Positions 17,707 through 27,394 are shown, counted from the first letter of the stretch. The stretch is DNA of 64,000 bases from Hyphomicrobiales bacterium (GCA_900470965.1 UCCS01000002.1:39347-103346), one strand, 5' to 3'. Made by a program: numbers and translations. The notes: a model not told the origin generated them from the sequence alone.

Positions 17707-17898
17707 GATTTGTAGGACGTAGATGTGGTTGAAACCACGGCACTGGAAGAGTTGTCATGGGCATCGTTGTCTTTGGCGTCGCCTTGATTGTCTCTGCCGC
17801 CCAGACGCTTGATCGCAAGACGCTGTCGATCATCAAATGATTGCTCAGTTCGCGTCAGAGTAAGTTTCCCCTCGGAGATCCTCCCATCCGCCACCTGC

Positions 17899-18465
17899 GG
17901 TGGCATCGCGCTGACGGCGGTGCGGGGCATCGAGCGCTCGGTCCGGCTTTTTGCCACCTACGGGACGGCCGTGGTCGTTCTGCTCATTGCGCTTCTGACC
18001 TGCGTCGGCCTGATGCGGGGTCGTTTCGGGCTTGCTTTGCGCGCGATGAAGGATAGTCCGCTGGCAGCGGAAGCGATGGGCGTGTCGGTCCGCAGGACGC
18101 AGACCTACGTGCTCTTGATCGCAGCCGCAGTCGGCGGTGCGGCCGGGGCGTGCTATTACATGGTCACCTTGCAGGTAAGCCCCACGGCGGGCTTTTCCAT
18201 GAACTGGATGGCGATCATCCTCTTCGCGGTGATCATCGGCGGGATCGGAACGCTGGAAGGCCCGATTGTCGGCGTGGAGGTCTATTTCCTTCTGCGCGAA
18301 ACCATGGGCAATATCGGCTCGCTCTATTTCATCATCCTCGGCCTGCTGGCGATCGGCGTCACACTGTTCGTTCCGGGCGGCGCCTGGGGGCTCCTGAAAT
18401 CGGTGATCGGGATCGACCTCCTGCCCATTCTCCAGAAGATGCGGGAGGCGGGGCAGGGTACCTGA
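17899..18465 (+). pseudogene. C-terminal remnant of LivM-type branched-chain amino acid permease
   Basis: From about 17920 the frame reads as the second half of an ABC permease of the LivM family: RFGLALRAMKDSPLAAEAMG, then NWMAIILFAVIIGGIGTLEG, then FIILGLLAIGVTLFVPGG. A family member would have over 300 residues, but only about 185 remain. The codons in front (17788-17898) do not look like the missing half. No ATPase or binding-protein partner is nearby. It is a truncated gene left at a module joint; the left boundary is approximate. Confidence 0.75.
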
Positions 18466-18633
18466 CGCCTGCACCCCCGATATTAGTCACGGCAATGATG
18501 GCCGCAAAAGAAACGCGATTGGCCAGCTAACATCGCGTTCTCTAGCCTTTCTCACAATAGCCCAAGGCATATTCATGCTTCGGCGGTTTCTCGCCGAGGA
18601 CAGGCGCTGATCTTATTGAGAGGGAGGAATTTC

Positions 18634-19869
18634 ATGCGTGTCATCCACAAGGCGTTGGCAAGCGGCGCAGCAGTGGCAATCTGCGCTACCATGTCGGGCG
18701 TGGCCCAGGCGCAGCCTACGGAAGTCATTCACTGGTGGACGTCCAAGGCTGAATCGGCCGGCATCAAAGTGATTGCCGACGCGTTCAACCAGAGCGGCGG
18801 CGAGTGGAAGGACGAGGCCGTTGCGGGCAGCAGTGCGGCAAAGACGGCTGCGATCAACCGGATCGTCGGAGGCAATGCGCCGGATGCGGCCCAGTTCAGC
18901 ATGGGCGCGGACATCAACAATCTCGTTGAAAGCGGGCTGCTTGCCAATCTCGACGCGGTGGCTGATGCCGGCAACTGGTCGAAGGTGATCCCGCCGTCCG
19001 TCATGAGCGCGATCAGCCGCGACGGGCATATCTATGCCGTCCCGGTCCAGCTTCAGGCGACCAATTTCCTCTTCGCCTCCAAGGCAGCGCTCGACAAGGT
19101 CGGCGCGACCATGCCGAAGACCTGGGACGAGTTTTTCGCAACCGGCGACAAGCTGCGCGCGGCCGGCATCGTGCCTTATGCGCAGGCCGGCGACCGCGAT
19201 GTCTGGTTCATGAACACCTTTGCCGCCGTTCTGGCCTCGGTCAGTGGCGTGGAGGGCTGGAAGCAGTTTACCGGGCCGAAGGGAGCCGATTATGTCCGCT
19301 CCGACGCCTTCAAGCCGGTGGCCGAGATTCTCGCCAAGCTGCCAAAATATGCCGATGGCGGCGTATCGGGCCGCCAGTGGAACGTCACGAGCCAGATGAT
19401 CCTCAAGGGCGAGGCCGGCTTCTTCATCATGGGTGGCTGGGCCATCGGCGAAATCGTCGCGGCCGGCAAGAAGCCGGGCGAAGACGTGCTCTGCTCGATC
19501 GGTCCGAACAATGCGCCGGCCGTCGTCAATGGGGACGTCTGGGCCATGCCTGTCAAGGGCGGCAGCCTGACCGAGGCGCAGAAGAAGCTTGCCGAACTGA
19601 CGACCTCGGTCGACGTTCAGTCTAAGTTCACGACCGCCATGGGTTCGCTGCCGATCCGCAGCGGCGTCGATGCCTCGGGCTACAATGCCTGCGCCGCAGC
19701 CGGCGCCAGCGCCATCGAAAAGGGCAATTCCGTATCGGCGCTGATGATCCCCTTCTCGCCGGAAAAGGTCGGCGCCCTGGGGGCGGAACTCAAGGTTCTC
19801 TGGGCGAAGCCCGACGCGAAGCCGGATGACTACGTGAAGGCGGTCGCCGGTGTCCTTGAAAAATACTGA
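18634..19869 (+). CDS. Sugar ABC transporter substrate-binding protein, family 1
   Basis: This 411-residue periplasmic protein begins with a signal peptide (about 1-24, ending GVAQAQ). It continues with EVIHWWTSKAES, the usual start of MalE/UgpB-type sugar-binding proteins. NAPDAAQFSMG and MNTFAAVLASVSG match the hinge region pattern. ATG 18634 is chosen over the in-frame 18616 because GAGAGGGAGGAA lies just upstream. It opens a five-gene operon with two permeases, an ATPase and a beta-glucosidase, so a beta-glucoside or oligosaccharide is the probable ligand. Confidence 0.92.
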   Translation: MRVIHKALASGAAVAICATMSGVAQAQPTEVIHWWTSKAESAGIKVIADAFNQSGGEWKDEAVAGSSAAKTAAINRIVGGNAPDAAQFSMGADINNLVESGLLANLDAVADAGNWSKVIPPSVMSAISRDGHIYAVPVQLQATNFLFASKAALDKVGATMPKTWDEFFATGDKLRAAGIVPYAQAGDRDVWFMNTFAAVLASVSGVEGWKQFTGPKGADYVRSDAFKPVAEILAKLPKYADGGVSGRQWNVTSQMILKGEAGFFIMGGWAIGEIVAAGKKPGEDVLCSIGPNNAPAVVNGDVWAMPVKGGSLTEAQKKLAELTTSVDVQSKFTTAMGSLPIRSGVDASGYNACAAAGASAIEKGNSVSALMIPFSPEKVGALGAELKVLWAKPDAKPDDYVKAVAGVLEKY

Positions 19870-19940
19870 TCTGCACAACCCTTGCCGACCGGCACTGCCG
19901 GTCGGCTCCATTATCGTCAGCATCATCCGGGGTTAGAACA

Positions 19941-20825
19941 ATGCGTGGGCTTTGGCGCGGAAGGTTGCAGGTCTCTCTGGCCATGCTTCCGGCTTGGATC
20001 GTCGTGATCGGCGTCTTCATCGGCGCGATGATCTGGACCTTTGTCATCTCGATGACGAATTCCAGGCTGATCCCGATCTATAAATTCAATTTCTTCGACC
20101 AGTATGTGCGGCTGATGAACCAGGACGCCTGGCTGGTCTCCGCCGGAAATCTCGTCGTTTTCGGCGTGCTCTTCATCGTCGTCTGCCTCGTTCTCGGCTT
20201 CCTGATGGCCATCATGATGGACCAGAGGATCCGGGCCGAAAGCCTGTTCCGCACGATCTTCCTTTATCCCTATGCCATGTCCTTCGTCGTCACCGGCCTT
20301 GTCTGGCAATGGGTTCTGAACCCGACCTTCGGCATTCAGGCGACCGTGCGCGGCTGGGGCTTCGACAGTTTCGTCTTTGACTGGATCGTCCGGCCGGACC
20401 GCGCCATTTTCGTGCTGGTTCTGGCCGCCGTCTGGCAGGGCAGTGGGCTTGTCATGGCGATCCTGCTTGCCGGTTTGCGCGGCGTTGACGAGGACCTCTG
20501 GAAGGCCACGAAGGTGGACGGCATCGCCAAATGGCGTGTCTATACCTCGATCATCCTGCCGATCATCGCGCCGATGGCGGCAACCGCGACGGTTCTGCTC
20601 TCCGTTTCCGTCGTCAAGGCCTACGACCTTGTCGTGGCGCTGACCGGGGGCGGGCCCGGCAATGCGACCGAAGTGCCGGCCAAGTTCGTCATGGAAAACC
20701 TGTTCGAGCGTCAGAACGTGGCGCTAGCCAATGCGGGCGCGATCATGATGCTCGCCGCCGTCGTTATCATCGCCACGCCCATCTACTATGCGCGCCGCAT
20801 CATGGCGCAGAAAGCGGCAGGCTGA
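19941..20825 (+). CDS. Sugar ABC permease, MalF-like
   Basis: This 294-residue inner-membrane permease has about six hydrophobic segments. The ATPase-contact loop is EDLWKATKVDGIAKWRVYTS (about 191-210), followed by ILPIIAP. The binding-protein gene ends 71 bases upstream and the second permease starts four bases downstream. It is one half of the sugar channel. Confidence 0.93.
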   Translation: MRGLWRGRLQVSLAMLPAWIVVIGVFIGAMIWTFVISMTNSRLIPIYKFNFFDQYVRLMNQDAWLVSAGNLVVFGVLFIVVCLVLGFLMAIMMDQRIRAESLFRTIFLYPYAMSFVVTGLVWQWVLNPTFGIQATVRGWGFDSFVFDWIVRPDRAIFVLVLAAVWQGSGLVMAILLAGLRGVDEDLWKATKVDGIAKWRVYTSIILPIIAPMAATATVLLSVSVVKAYDLVVALTGGGPGNATEVPAKFVMENLFERQNVALANAGAIMMLAAVVIIATPIYYARRIMAQKAAG

Positions 20826-20828
20826 GCC

Positions 20829-21692
20829 ATGGCGCATCGTGCCGAGAAAAACATCGCCCGGATCGGTATCTACGCCTTTCTCGTGATCATGGCGGCCTTC
20901 TTCCTGATGCCGCTCTACGTGATGGTTGCGACTTCATTGAAAACCATGGATGAAGTGCGCGGATCATCCATCTTCGCCTTTCCGTTACGCCCGACACTCG
21001 AGGCGTGGAAGACGGCCTGGAGTTCGGCCTGCACGGGCCTCACCTGCTCCGGCGTTTCGGTCGGCTTCTTCAATTCACTGAAGATCATGATCCCCTCGAC
21101 CTTCCTGTCGATCCTGCTCGGCGCGGTGACGGGCTATGCGCTCTCCTTCTGGCGGCCGAAAGGGGCGGGCGTCATCTTTGCCGTGCTCGTCGTTGCAGCC
21201 TTCATCCCCTATCAGGTCTTCATCTATCCGCTGGTCCGCGTTCTCTCGCAGGCTGGGCTTTACAACAGCCTCGGCGGCATCATCATGGTGCATGTCATCT
21301 TCGGCCTGCCGGTCATGGTGCTGATGTTCCGCAACTATTACGCCGGCTTGCCGCGCGATCTGTTCAGCGCAGCGCGCGTCGATGGCGGCGGGTTCTGGGA
21401 TATTTTCTTCCGGCTCATGCTGCCGCTCTCTCCGCCGATCCTGATCGTCGCGGTGATCCTGCAATCCACCCATATCTGGAACGACTTCCTGTTCGGCCTG
21501 GTCTTTGCCGGCTCGGACAACCGGCCGATGACGGTGCTGCTTAACAATATCGTCAACACGACGCAGGGCGAGAAGGCCTACAATGTCGACATGGCCGCCA
21601 CCATCCTGACAGCCCTCGTTCCTCTCGTAATCTACCTCGCATCCGGACGCTGGTTCGTCCGCGGCATTGCCGCCGGTGCAGTGAAGGGATAA
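20829..21692 (+). CDS. Sugar ABC permease, MalG-like
   Basis: This 287-residue permease is the partner of the preceding one. It has about six membrane segments and the contact loop PRDLFSAARVDGGGFWDIFF (about 175-194). The sequence between segments one and two is longer than average and holds two cysteines (SACTGLTCSG), possibly a periplasmic loop. It ends three bases before the ATPase gene starts. Confidence 0.93.
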   Translation: MAHRAEKNIARIGIYAFLVIMAAFFLMPLYVMVATSLKTMDEVRGSSIFAFPLRPTLEAWKTAWSSACTGLTCSGVSVGFFNSLKIMIPSTFLSILLGAVTGYALSFWRPKGAGVIFAVLVVAAFIPYQVFIYPLVRVLSQAGLYNSLGGIIMVHVIFGLPVMVLMFRNYYAGLPRDLFSAARVDGGGFWDIFFRLMLPLSPPILIVAVILQSTHIWNDFLFGLVFAGSDNRPMTVLLNNIVNTTQGEKAYNVDMAATILTALVPLVIYLASGRWFVRGIAAGAVKG

Positions 21693-21695
21693 TTG

Positions 21696-22787
21696 ATGAC
21701 TGCTGTTTCAATCCAAGACCTCGAAATCCAGTTCGGCTCCGTCAAGGTTCTCGAAAGCCTCAATCTCGATATAGCGAGCGGCGAGTTCATCGTGCTTCTC
21801 GGCTCGTCTGGTTGCGGAAAGTCGACACTGCTCAACTCCATTGCCGGCCTCATCGATGTGCATGGCGGCAAGATCATGATTGGCAACAGGGAGATGACGC
21901 ATGCCGAGCCGAAGGATCGGGGTATCGGTATGGTCTTTCAGTCTTATGCGCTCTATCCGCAGACGACCGTCGAGGGGAACCTGACCTTCGGCCTGCGCAT
22001 GGCGAAACTGCCGAAGGACGAGATAGAGCGCCGCGTGGCGAAGGTCTCGGACATGCTCCAGATCAAGCCTTTTCTGAAGCGCCGCCCGGCCGCCCTTTCC
22101 GGCGGCCAGCGCCAGCGTGTGGCGATCGGCCGGGCGCTGGTGCGCGATGCCGATGTCTATCTCTTCGATGAGCCGCTTTCCAATCTCGATGCCAAGCTGC
22201 GGGCCGAACTGCGCGTGGAACTCAAGACGCTGCACGAGGATATCGGCAAGACGATGATCTATGTGACGCATGATCAGGTCGAGGCGATGACGCTCGCGAC
22301 CCGTATCGCTGTGATGCAGAACGGCGTCATCCAGCAGCTCGCCTCGCCGGAGGAAATCTATAACCGTCCGGTCAATCTCTTTGTTGCCGACTTCATTGGT
22401 TCGCCGGCTATGAATTTCCTCTCGGGCACGATCACGCCGCAAGGCGAACGGGTCGAGTTCAAGCTGAAGGACGGCCATGCACTCGATGTCAGCCCTTATC
22501 CCTTCGCGAGACGACCGGCAGCGCCGATGGAGGCCATTCTCGGCATCCGTCCGGAGCATCTGGCAATTTCGCCGCGCGAGAGCCTCCTGCCGCTCGACAT
22601 GGTGGTCAATGTCATCGAGACAATGGGTGCGGATACGGTCATTTGGGGCACTTGTCGTTCCGAGAAAATCTCGGTGCGGGTGAACAGCGAACTCAAGCTC
22701 AACCCGGCGCGCGGCAGCACGCTGAAGCTCGGCTTCTCGCTCGGCAGCGCTTCGCTCTTCTCTGCCGCCGAAGGCGTGCGGCTTTGA
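21696..22787 (+). CDS. Sugar ABC ATPase, MalK/UgpC-like
   Basis: This 363-residue ATPase has Walker A GSSGCGKST (about 37-45), signature LSGGQRQR, Walker B VYLFDEPLSNLDAKL, the switch His in VTHDQVEA and a C-terminal TOBE regulatory domain (about 235-363) with LGIRPEHL. ATG 21696 is preferred to the TTG three bases upstream; AAGGG lies seven bases before it. It powers the two permeases upstream. Confidence 0.94.
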   Translation: MTAVSIQDLEIQFGSVKVLESLNLDIASGEFIVLLGSSGCGKSTLLNSIAGLIDVHGGKIMIGNREMTHAEPKDRGIGMVFQSYALYPQTTVEGNLTFGLRMAKLPKDEIERRVAKVSDMLQIKPFLKRRPAALSGGQRQRVAIGRALVRDADVYLFDEPLSNLDAKLRAELRVELKTLHEDIGKTMIYVTHDQVEAMTLATRIAVMQNGVIQQLASPEEIYNRPVNLFVADFIGSPAMNFLSGTITPQGERVEFKLKDGHALDVSPYPFARRPAAPMEAILGIRPEHLAISPRESLLPLDMVVNVIETMGADTVIWGTCRSEKISVRVNSELKLNPARGSTLKLGFSLGSASLFSAAEGVRL

Positions 22788-22815
22788 ATTTCATAAATAT
22801 GGGTCGTGAGGCGAA

Positions 22816-25284
22816 ATGACTGATGAAATCTGGATCGAAGACACGCTCGCAAAGCTGACGCTTGAGGAAAAGGTGTCGCTGCTGTCGGGCGCGAATTTCT
22901 GGGAAACCGTTGCCATCGAGCGCCTGGACGTGCCCTCCGTCAAGGTCTCCGACGGGCCAAACGGCGCGCGCGGCGGGGTGACGGAAAACGGACCGACGGC
23001 GGCTGTTTTCCCCTCCGGTATCGCGCTCGGCGCAAGCTGGAACCCGGACCTGCTGCGGGAAATCGGCAAGGCGCTTGCGGAAGAGTCGCGCACCAAGGAC
23101 AGCAATGTTCTGCTCGCGCCCACCGTCAACATGCATCGTGGCCCGCTCAATGGCCGCAATTTCGAATGCTATTCGGAAGACCCGCATCTGACGACGGAAA
23201 TGGCGCTGGCCTATATCGGCGGACTGCAAGCCCAGGGCGTCGGCGCGACGATCAAGCATTTCATCGCCAATGAGAGCGAATATGAGCGGATGACCATGTC
23301 CTCCGACATCGATATCCGCACCTTGCGCGAAATCTACCTGCCGCCTTTCGAAGCGGCGGTGAAGGCGGGTATCTGGGCGCTGATGTGCTCCTATAACCGC
23401 CTCAACGGCACCTTCACCAGCGAGCATAAATGGCTGCTGCACGATCTCCTGAAGGTCGAATACGGGTTTGACGGGCTCGTCATGTCCGACTGGACAGCGG
23501 TGAAGAGCGTGGCCGAAAGCGTCAATGCCGGCCTCGATCTCGAAATGCCCGGCCCAGCGCTTTATCGGGGCAAGAAGCTTCTCGATGCCATCGAGCGCGG
23601 CGAGGTCGATCTCGACATGGTCACAGATGGGGCGCGTCGCGTGCTGCGGATCGTGGATCGCTCGGGCGTACGCAACACGCCCCGCGTCAAGGCGGAGACG
23701 TCCATCGATCTGCCGGAACATCGCGCACTCATCCGCCGCGCCGTGGCGGAAGGATCTGTTTTGCTGAAGAACAGTGGTATTCTGCCGCTTGACGGAACTA
23801 ATCCGCTTAAAGTCGCAGTGATCGGCCCCAATGCCGCGGTGGCGCGTATCATGGGCGGCGGCAGCGCGCGGGTGAACGCGCATTACCGGGTGAGCCCGCT
23901 TGACGGGCTGATGGCCCGCGACAATGTCGAGGTCGTTTTCGAGGAAGGCTGTACCAACCATTTGCTGCTGCCGGTCGTGCCGGGCACGATGGTGACGCAT
24001 TTCTACAACAACGAGGATTTCAGCGGGCCGGCTGTTTTTACCCGGCACTATCCGAGTTCGGATGCCAAGTGGTTCGGCTCGCATGAGCCGGGGGTCGACC
24101 TGCATCTCTTCACGGCGCGTTCTTCGTTCGAGGTGACACCGGAGAGAAGCGGGCGCTACGAGCTGGGCCTCGCCAATGCTGGTCTGGCACGGCTTTATGT
24201 CGACGATGTGCTGACCATTGACGGCTGGGATGGCTGGACGCCGACGGGGGCGACCTATTATCATTTCGGCGGCGACGAGCGTCAGGTCGAAATCGAGCTT
24301 GAGGCGGGGCGGACCTATCATTTCCATGTCGATTATCGTTCGACGACGGGCGTCATGGACGGCATTCAGGCATTCCGTGTCGGCCTGACGCTGCCGCCGG
24401 GCGAAGCGGGGCTCGCCCGCGCCGAGCGCGCTGCGGCGTCTGCCGATGTCGCGCTGGTCTTTGTCGGGCGGACGCCCGAGTGGGACAGCGAAGGCCACGA
24501 CCTGCCGGGCATCGATCTGCCACGCGCGCAGGACGAGTTGATTTCGCGCGTGGTAGCGGCCAATCCGAATTGCGTCGTCATCCTGCAAACCGGCGGCCCT
24601 GTGGCCATGCCGTGGAAGGATGAGGTCGCGGCGATCCTGCAAAGCTGGTATCCGGGGCAGGAGCTTGGCCATGGCGTGGCCGATGTGCTCTTTGGCGACG
24701 CCGAGCCCGGCGGCCGCCTGCCGCAGACGTTCCCGGCTGCGCTTTCGGCTAATCCGACCGTCGGCAACTATCCCGGCGAGAACGGCCATGTCGCCTATCG
24801 CGAGGGCGTGTTCATCGGCTACCGGCACTATGACCGCGCTGGCGGCGAGGGCGTGCTTTATCCGTTCGGTTTCGGTCTTTCCTACACGACGTTCGATCTG
24901 GGTCAGCCGCGACTAACCTCGCGCACGATCCGGGCCGGGGACAGATTTGCTATGACGATACCCGTTCGCAATACAGGTACACGGGCGGGTAAGGCCGTGG
25001 TTCAGGCTTATGTCGCGCCGCCGAAGGGTGATGACCGGCCGGTGAAGGAATTGCGCGGCTTCAGCGCGCTCGTACTGTCTGCGGGCGAAGAAGGTCAGGC
25101 AGATATTACACTGGGAATGCGCTCGCTTGCCTATTTCGATGCCGAGCGCAATGCCTGGCGCGCGCCGGCGGGCAATTACACGATCCTGATCGGCACGTCC
25201 TCCGTCGCGCTGCCGCGCAACATTACGGTCACTCTGGAGAGCGATTGGGAAGAGATCTGCGCGGTGGCGGCTCCCGAGACCTGA
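22816..25284 (+). CDS. Beta-glucosidase, glycoside hydrolase family 3
   Basis: This 822-residue enzyme cleaves terminal beta-linked glucose. The GH3 barrel shows the KHFIANESEYER region (about 154-165) and the nucleophile Asp225 in VMSDWTAV. A second alpha/beta domain follows, with an inserted PA14-like region (about 395-530, VDLHLFTARSSFEVTP to the VDYRSTTG strand) and a C-terminal fibronectin-III-like domain (about 700-815). No signal peptide is present, so it acts in the cytoplasm on sugars brought in by the ABC importer encoded just upstream. PA14-containing GH3 enzymes often act on short beta-glucosides. Confidence 0.93.
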   Translation: MTDEIWIEDTLAKLTLEEKVSLLSGANFWETVAIERLDVPSVKVSDGPNGARGGVTENGPTAAVFPSGIALGASWNPDLLREIGKALAEESRTKDSNVLLAPTVNMHRGPLNGRNFECYSEDPHLTTEMALAYIGGLQAQGVGATIKHFIANESEYERMTMSSDIDIRTLREIYLPPFEAAVKAGIWALMCSYNRLNGTFTSEHKWLLHDLLKVEYGFDGLVMSDWTAVKSVAESVNAGLDLEMPGPALYRGKKLLDAIERGEVDLDMVTDGARRVLRIVDRSGVRNTPRVKAETSIDLPEHRALIRRAVAEGSVLLKNSGILPLDGTNPLKVAVIGPNAAVARIMGGGSARVNAHYRVSPLDGLMARDNVEVVFEEGCTNHLLLPVVPGTMVTHFYNNEDFSGPAVFTRHYPSSDAKWFGSHEPGVDLHLFTARSSFEVTPERSGRYELGLANAGLARLYVDDVLTIDGWDGWTPTGATYYHFGGDERQVEIELEAGRTYHFHVDYRSTTGVMDGIQAFRVGLTLPPGEAGLARAERAAASADVALVFVGRTPEWDSEGHDLPGIDLPRAQDELISRVVAANPNCVVILQTGGPVAMPWKDEVAAILQSWYPGQELGHGVADVLFGDAEPGGRLPQTFPAALSANPTVGNYPGENGHVAYREGVFIGYRHYDRAGGEGVLYPFGFGLSYTTFDLGQPRLTSRTIRAGDRFAMTIPVRNTGTRAGKAVVQAYVAPPKGDDRPVKELRGFSALVLSAGEEGQADITLGMRSLAYFDAERNAWRAPAGNYTILIGTSSVALPRNITVTLESDWEEICAVAAPET

Positions 25285-25323
25285 CGGGGCCGTAGCGAAG
25301 CCGAACTCTCCGGCGGCTTCGGA

Positions 25324-25358
25324 GCCTTTCCGCTTTGCACAGGGGCGGAAAGGCTTTT
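25324..25358. terminator. Intrinsic terminator after the beta-glucosidase
   Basis: A perfect 10-bp stem GCCTTTCCGC/GCGGAAAGGC (25324-25333 and 25345-25354) with an 11-base loop is followed by TTTTATTT. It lies 40 bases past the beta-glucosidase stop and 42 bases before the stop of the convergent LysR gene. Confidence 0.8.
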
Positions 25359-25400
25359 ATTTCTGCCGTTTTCAGGCGGGTGCGATTGCCCCGTTTGACC

Positions 25401-26342
25401 CTAGCGTAGCGCCTCTGCGGTCTGACGGTATTCATAGGGGAATGCCTGGAGGTTTTGGAGAATCCCGCTCACCTGTTCGACCATCCAGTTGCGCGCATCG
25501 CTGCGCAGCGTCTGGCCGCCATGCCAGAGCAGCCGCACCTTGAAATTCGGCATGACGAAGGGCAGCGGCAGCCAGCGGAGATTGAAGCGCTCCGAAAAGC
25601 TTTCTGCTGTGCGTGAGGGCAAGACGCCGATCAGGTGACTCTGGCTGATAACGAAGGGCAGGGCGGTGAAGTGCGGCAGGACGATATGGACCTGCGCCGG
25701 CTTCGACCCGCCAACCGTCGCCAGGCTCGAAACCTGCCAATGTTCGGAAGCGCCGTTGACCACGGCATGGCCGCTGGCCAGAAACTCGTCCAGCGTCAGC
25801 GTATTGCCGATGGTCGGATGATCCTTGCGGATCAAGGCGACATAGTTCTCCTCGAAGAGATCGCGCTGCCGGAGATCCGGATCGATCTTTTTCAGATTGC
25901 CGATGGCGAAATCGATCTGCCGGAGCTTAAGCTGCTGCTCGACCTCGTGGACTGCCAGCGGCACGATGTCGAAACGGATCGCGGGCGCGATGGCGGCGAG
26001 CGCTTCGGCAATCGGCGGCAGAAAGGTCATCTCGCCGAGATCGGACAGCGCGATGGTAAAATGCTCGTTCGCCTCAGCCGGCACGAAAGGCTCGTCGGCC
26101 TTCAGTGCGTGGTCGATACGGTGGAGCGCTGTGGCGCATTCGCGGTAGAGATGGGTGGCGTGCGCCGTGGGCGACATGCCCTGCGGGCCGCGCAGAAAGA
26201 GCGGATCGCCGGTAATATCGCGCAGGCGCGAAAGCGCCTGCGATACTGTCGGCTGTGACATGTTGAGCCGGTTGGCCGCTCCTGTCACCGTCTGGCATTC
26301 ATGGACTGCGACGAGAATTCGCAATAGGTTCAGGTCTTGCAT
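25401..26342 (-). CDS. LysR-family transcriptional regulator
   Basis: This 313-residue regulator has an N-terminal helix-turn-helix (VTGAANRLNMSQPTVSQALS, about 19-38) and a C-terminal ligand-binding domain. The arrangement LLRILVAVHE at the start resembles the NodD/NahR branch. The ribosome site GGGAGGAGG is strong. It is convergent with the beta-glucosidase operon and runs in the same direction as the ketopantoate-reductase-like gene upstream, only 36 bases away. It could control either. Confidence 0.92.
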   Translation of the reverse strand: MQDLNLLRILVAVHECQTVTGAANRLNMSQPTVSQALSRLRDITGDPLFLRGPQGMSPTAHATHLYRECATALHRIDHALKADEPFVPAEANEHFTIALSDLGEMTFLPPIAEALAAIAPAIRFDIVPLAVHEVEQQLKLRQIDFAIGNLKKIDPDLRQRDLFEENYVALIRKDHPTIGNTLTLDEFLASGHAVVNGASEHWQVSSLATVGGSKPAQVHIVLPHFTALPFVISQSHLIGVLPSRTAESFSERFNLRWLPLPFVMPNFKVRLLWHGGQTLRSDARNWMVEQVSGILQNLQAFPYEYRQTAEALR

Positions 26343-26378
26343 GTGAGCCTCCTCCCGAGATGCCCGACATTTCCTTTT

Positions 26379-27302
26379 TCAGACGCGTGATGCTTCTCCA
26401 TCGACGATGGTCAGCAGATTGGCGAAGGTCCTCGTGACCGGCGCAGCAATGCCAAGGGCGGCGCCCGCCTTGCTGACCGCGCCGGTGATCGTGCCGATTT
26501 CCATGCGCCGGCCGGCCAGCCGGTCCTGCAACATGGACGGTTTGTGCTGCCGGTGATTGGCAAAGGCATGTTCGACCGATTGGCGAATATGATCCGCATC
26601 GACGGCAAGGCCGCGCGCCTTGGCAACGGCCACGACCTCATCGAGGATCGTGAAGACGATCTCGCGCGATTCCTCCCGGTCGCCCACTTCACCGACGGTG
26701 AGCCCCGTGATGGCCGTGAGCGAATTCAGGGCGGAATTGAAGGCGAGCTTTTCCCAGATCGCCACTTCGACATGCGGATCGAGCTCGCAGTTGAGGCCCG
26801 CCGCATCAAGCGCGCCGGCAATGGCTTCAAGTGTTGCGGACGCCTGACCATTCGCCGCCCAGACCTTGATCTCACCTTCGCCGGGAACATTGATCAGGCC
26901 GGGTTCGATCAGTGTCGAGGGCCAGTTTGTCATGCCCATGACGATCCGTTCGCGGGTAATGAAGGCCTCGATGGCCTCGACATTGCCGATGCCGTTCTGG
27001 ACCGTCAGCGCCCAAGTGTCGGGGCCGATAACATTTCTGGCCGCTTCCATGGCCGACGTCGTGTGCATGCCCTTGGTGAAGACGATCAGGAGATCGACGG
27101 GATCGGAATAGCGATCCGCCGGGCCGACCGGCAGGCGGTAGGCGTTTTCGCCGAAGAGGCCGTTCATGCGCAGGCCTTGTCCGGTGATGGCGTCAATCAT
27201 GGCGCCGGACACTTCGATCAGTGAGACCTCGTGATTCCCTTCCGCCAGGCGTCCGGCAAAGAGACCTCCCATGGCACCAGCCCCGATAACAGCGATCTTC
27301 AT
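26379..27302 (-). CDS. 2-dehydropantoate 2-reductase-like oxidoreductase (PanE/ApbA family)
   Basis: This 307-residue NAD(P)-dependent reductase has the Rossmann start VIGAGAMGGLFAGRL (about 4-18), a conserved Lys in FTKGMHT, TVQNGIGN and a C-terminal helical domain with EKLAFNSALNSLTAI (Lys and Asn of the active site). ATG 27302 is chosen because GGAGGGAGGAACGC lies directly upstream; the frame remains open to 27548 through the intergenic operator. In a catabolic setting this family often acts on 2-oxo acids other than ketopantoate. A role in the aldehyde/2-oxo-acid module next door is inferred. Confidence 0.88.
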   Translation of the reverse strand: MKIAVIGAGAMGGLFAGRLAEGNHEVSLIEVSGAMIDAITGQGLRMNGLFGENAYRLPVGPADRYSDPVDLLIVFTKGMHTTSAMEAARNVIGPDTWALTVQNGIGNVEAIEAFITRERIVMGMTNWPSTLIEPGLINVPGEGEIKVWAANGQASATLEAIAGALDAAGLNCELDPHVEVAIWEKLAFNSALNSLTAITGLTVGEVGDREESREIVFTILDEVVAVAKARGLAVDADHIRQSVEHAFANHRQHKPSMLQDRLAGRRMEIGTITGAVSKAGAALGIAAPVTRTFANLLTIVDGEASRV

Positions 27303-27359
27303 GCGTTCCTCCCTCCGGCTCCCATCATGGCGGTCTGGCTTCGAAATACCTTTATTAGA

Positions 27360-27394
27360 ATAGTTTGTCATCATATATTTTGATATCAAACTAT
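27360..27394. promoter_or_regulatory. Palindromic operator between divergent genes, MarR type
   Basis: ATAGTTTG (27360-27367) and its exact complement CAAACTAT (27387-27394) flank a centre that includes the perfect 12-base palindrome TTTGATATCAAA (27379-27390). MarR regulators of aromatic catabolism commonly bind AT-rich dyads of this form. A MarR gene lies downstream of the rightward aldehyde dehydrogenase, so it is the likely binder. Confidence 0.6.

Noticed and set aside
17756..17842. 27-codon hydrophobic frame starting ATG 17758
   Set aside because: It could be a membrane peptide or permease scrap, but nothing beyond hydrophobicity supports it.
18613..19926. 437-codon frame on the minus strand
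   Set aside because: It lies antisense to the sugar-binding protein gene, which has a signal peptide, ribosome site and operon context.
22699..24828. 709-codon open frame on the minus strand
   Set aside because: It is antisense to the GH3 beta-glucosidase with intact catalytic motifs. The composition is rich in Arg, His and Asp as in codon-mirror artefacts.
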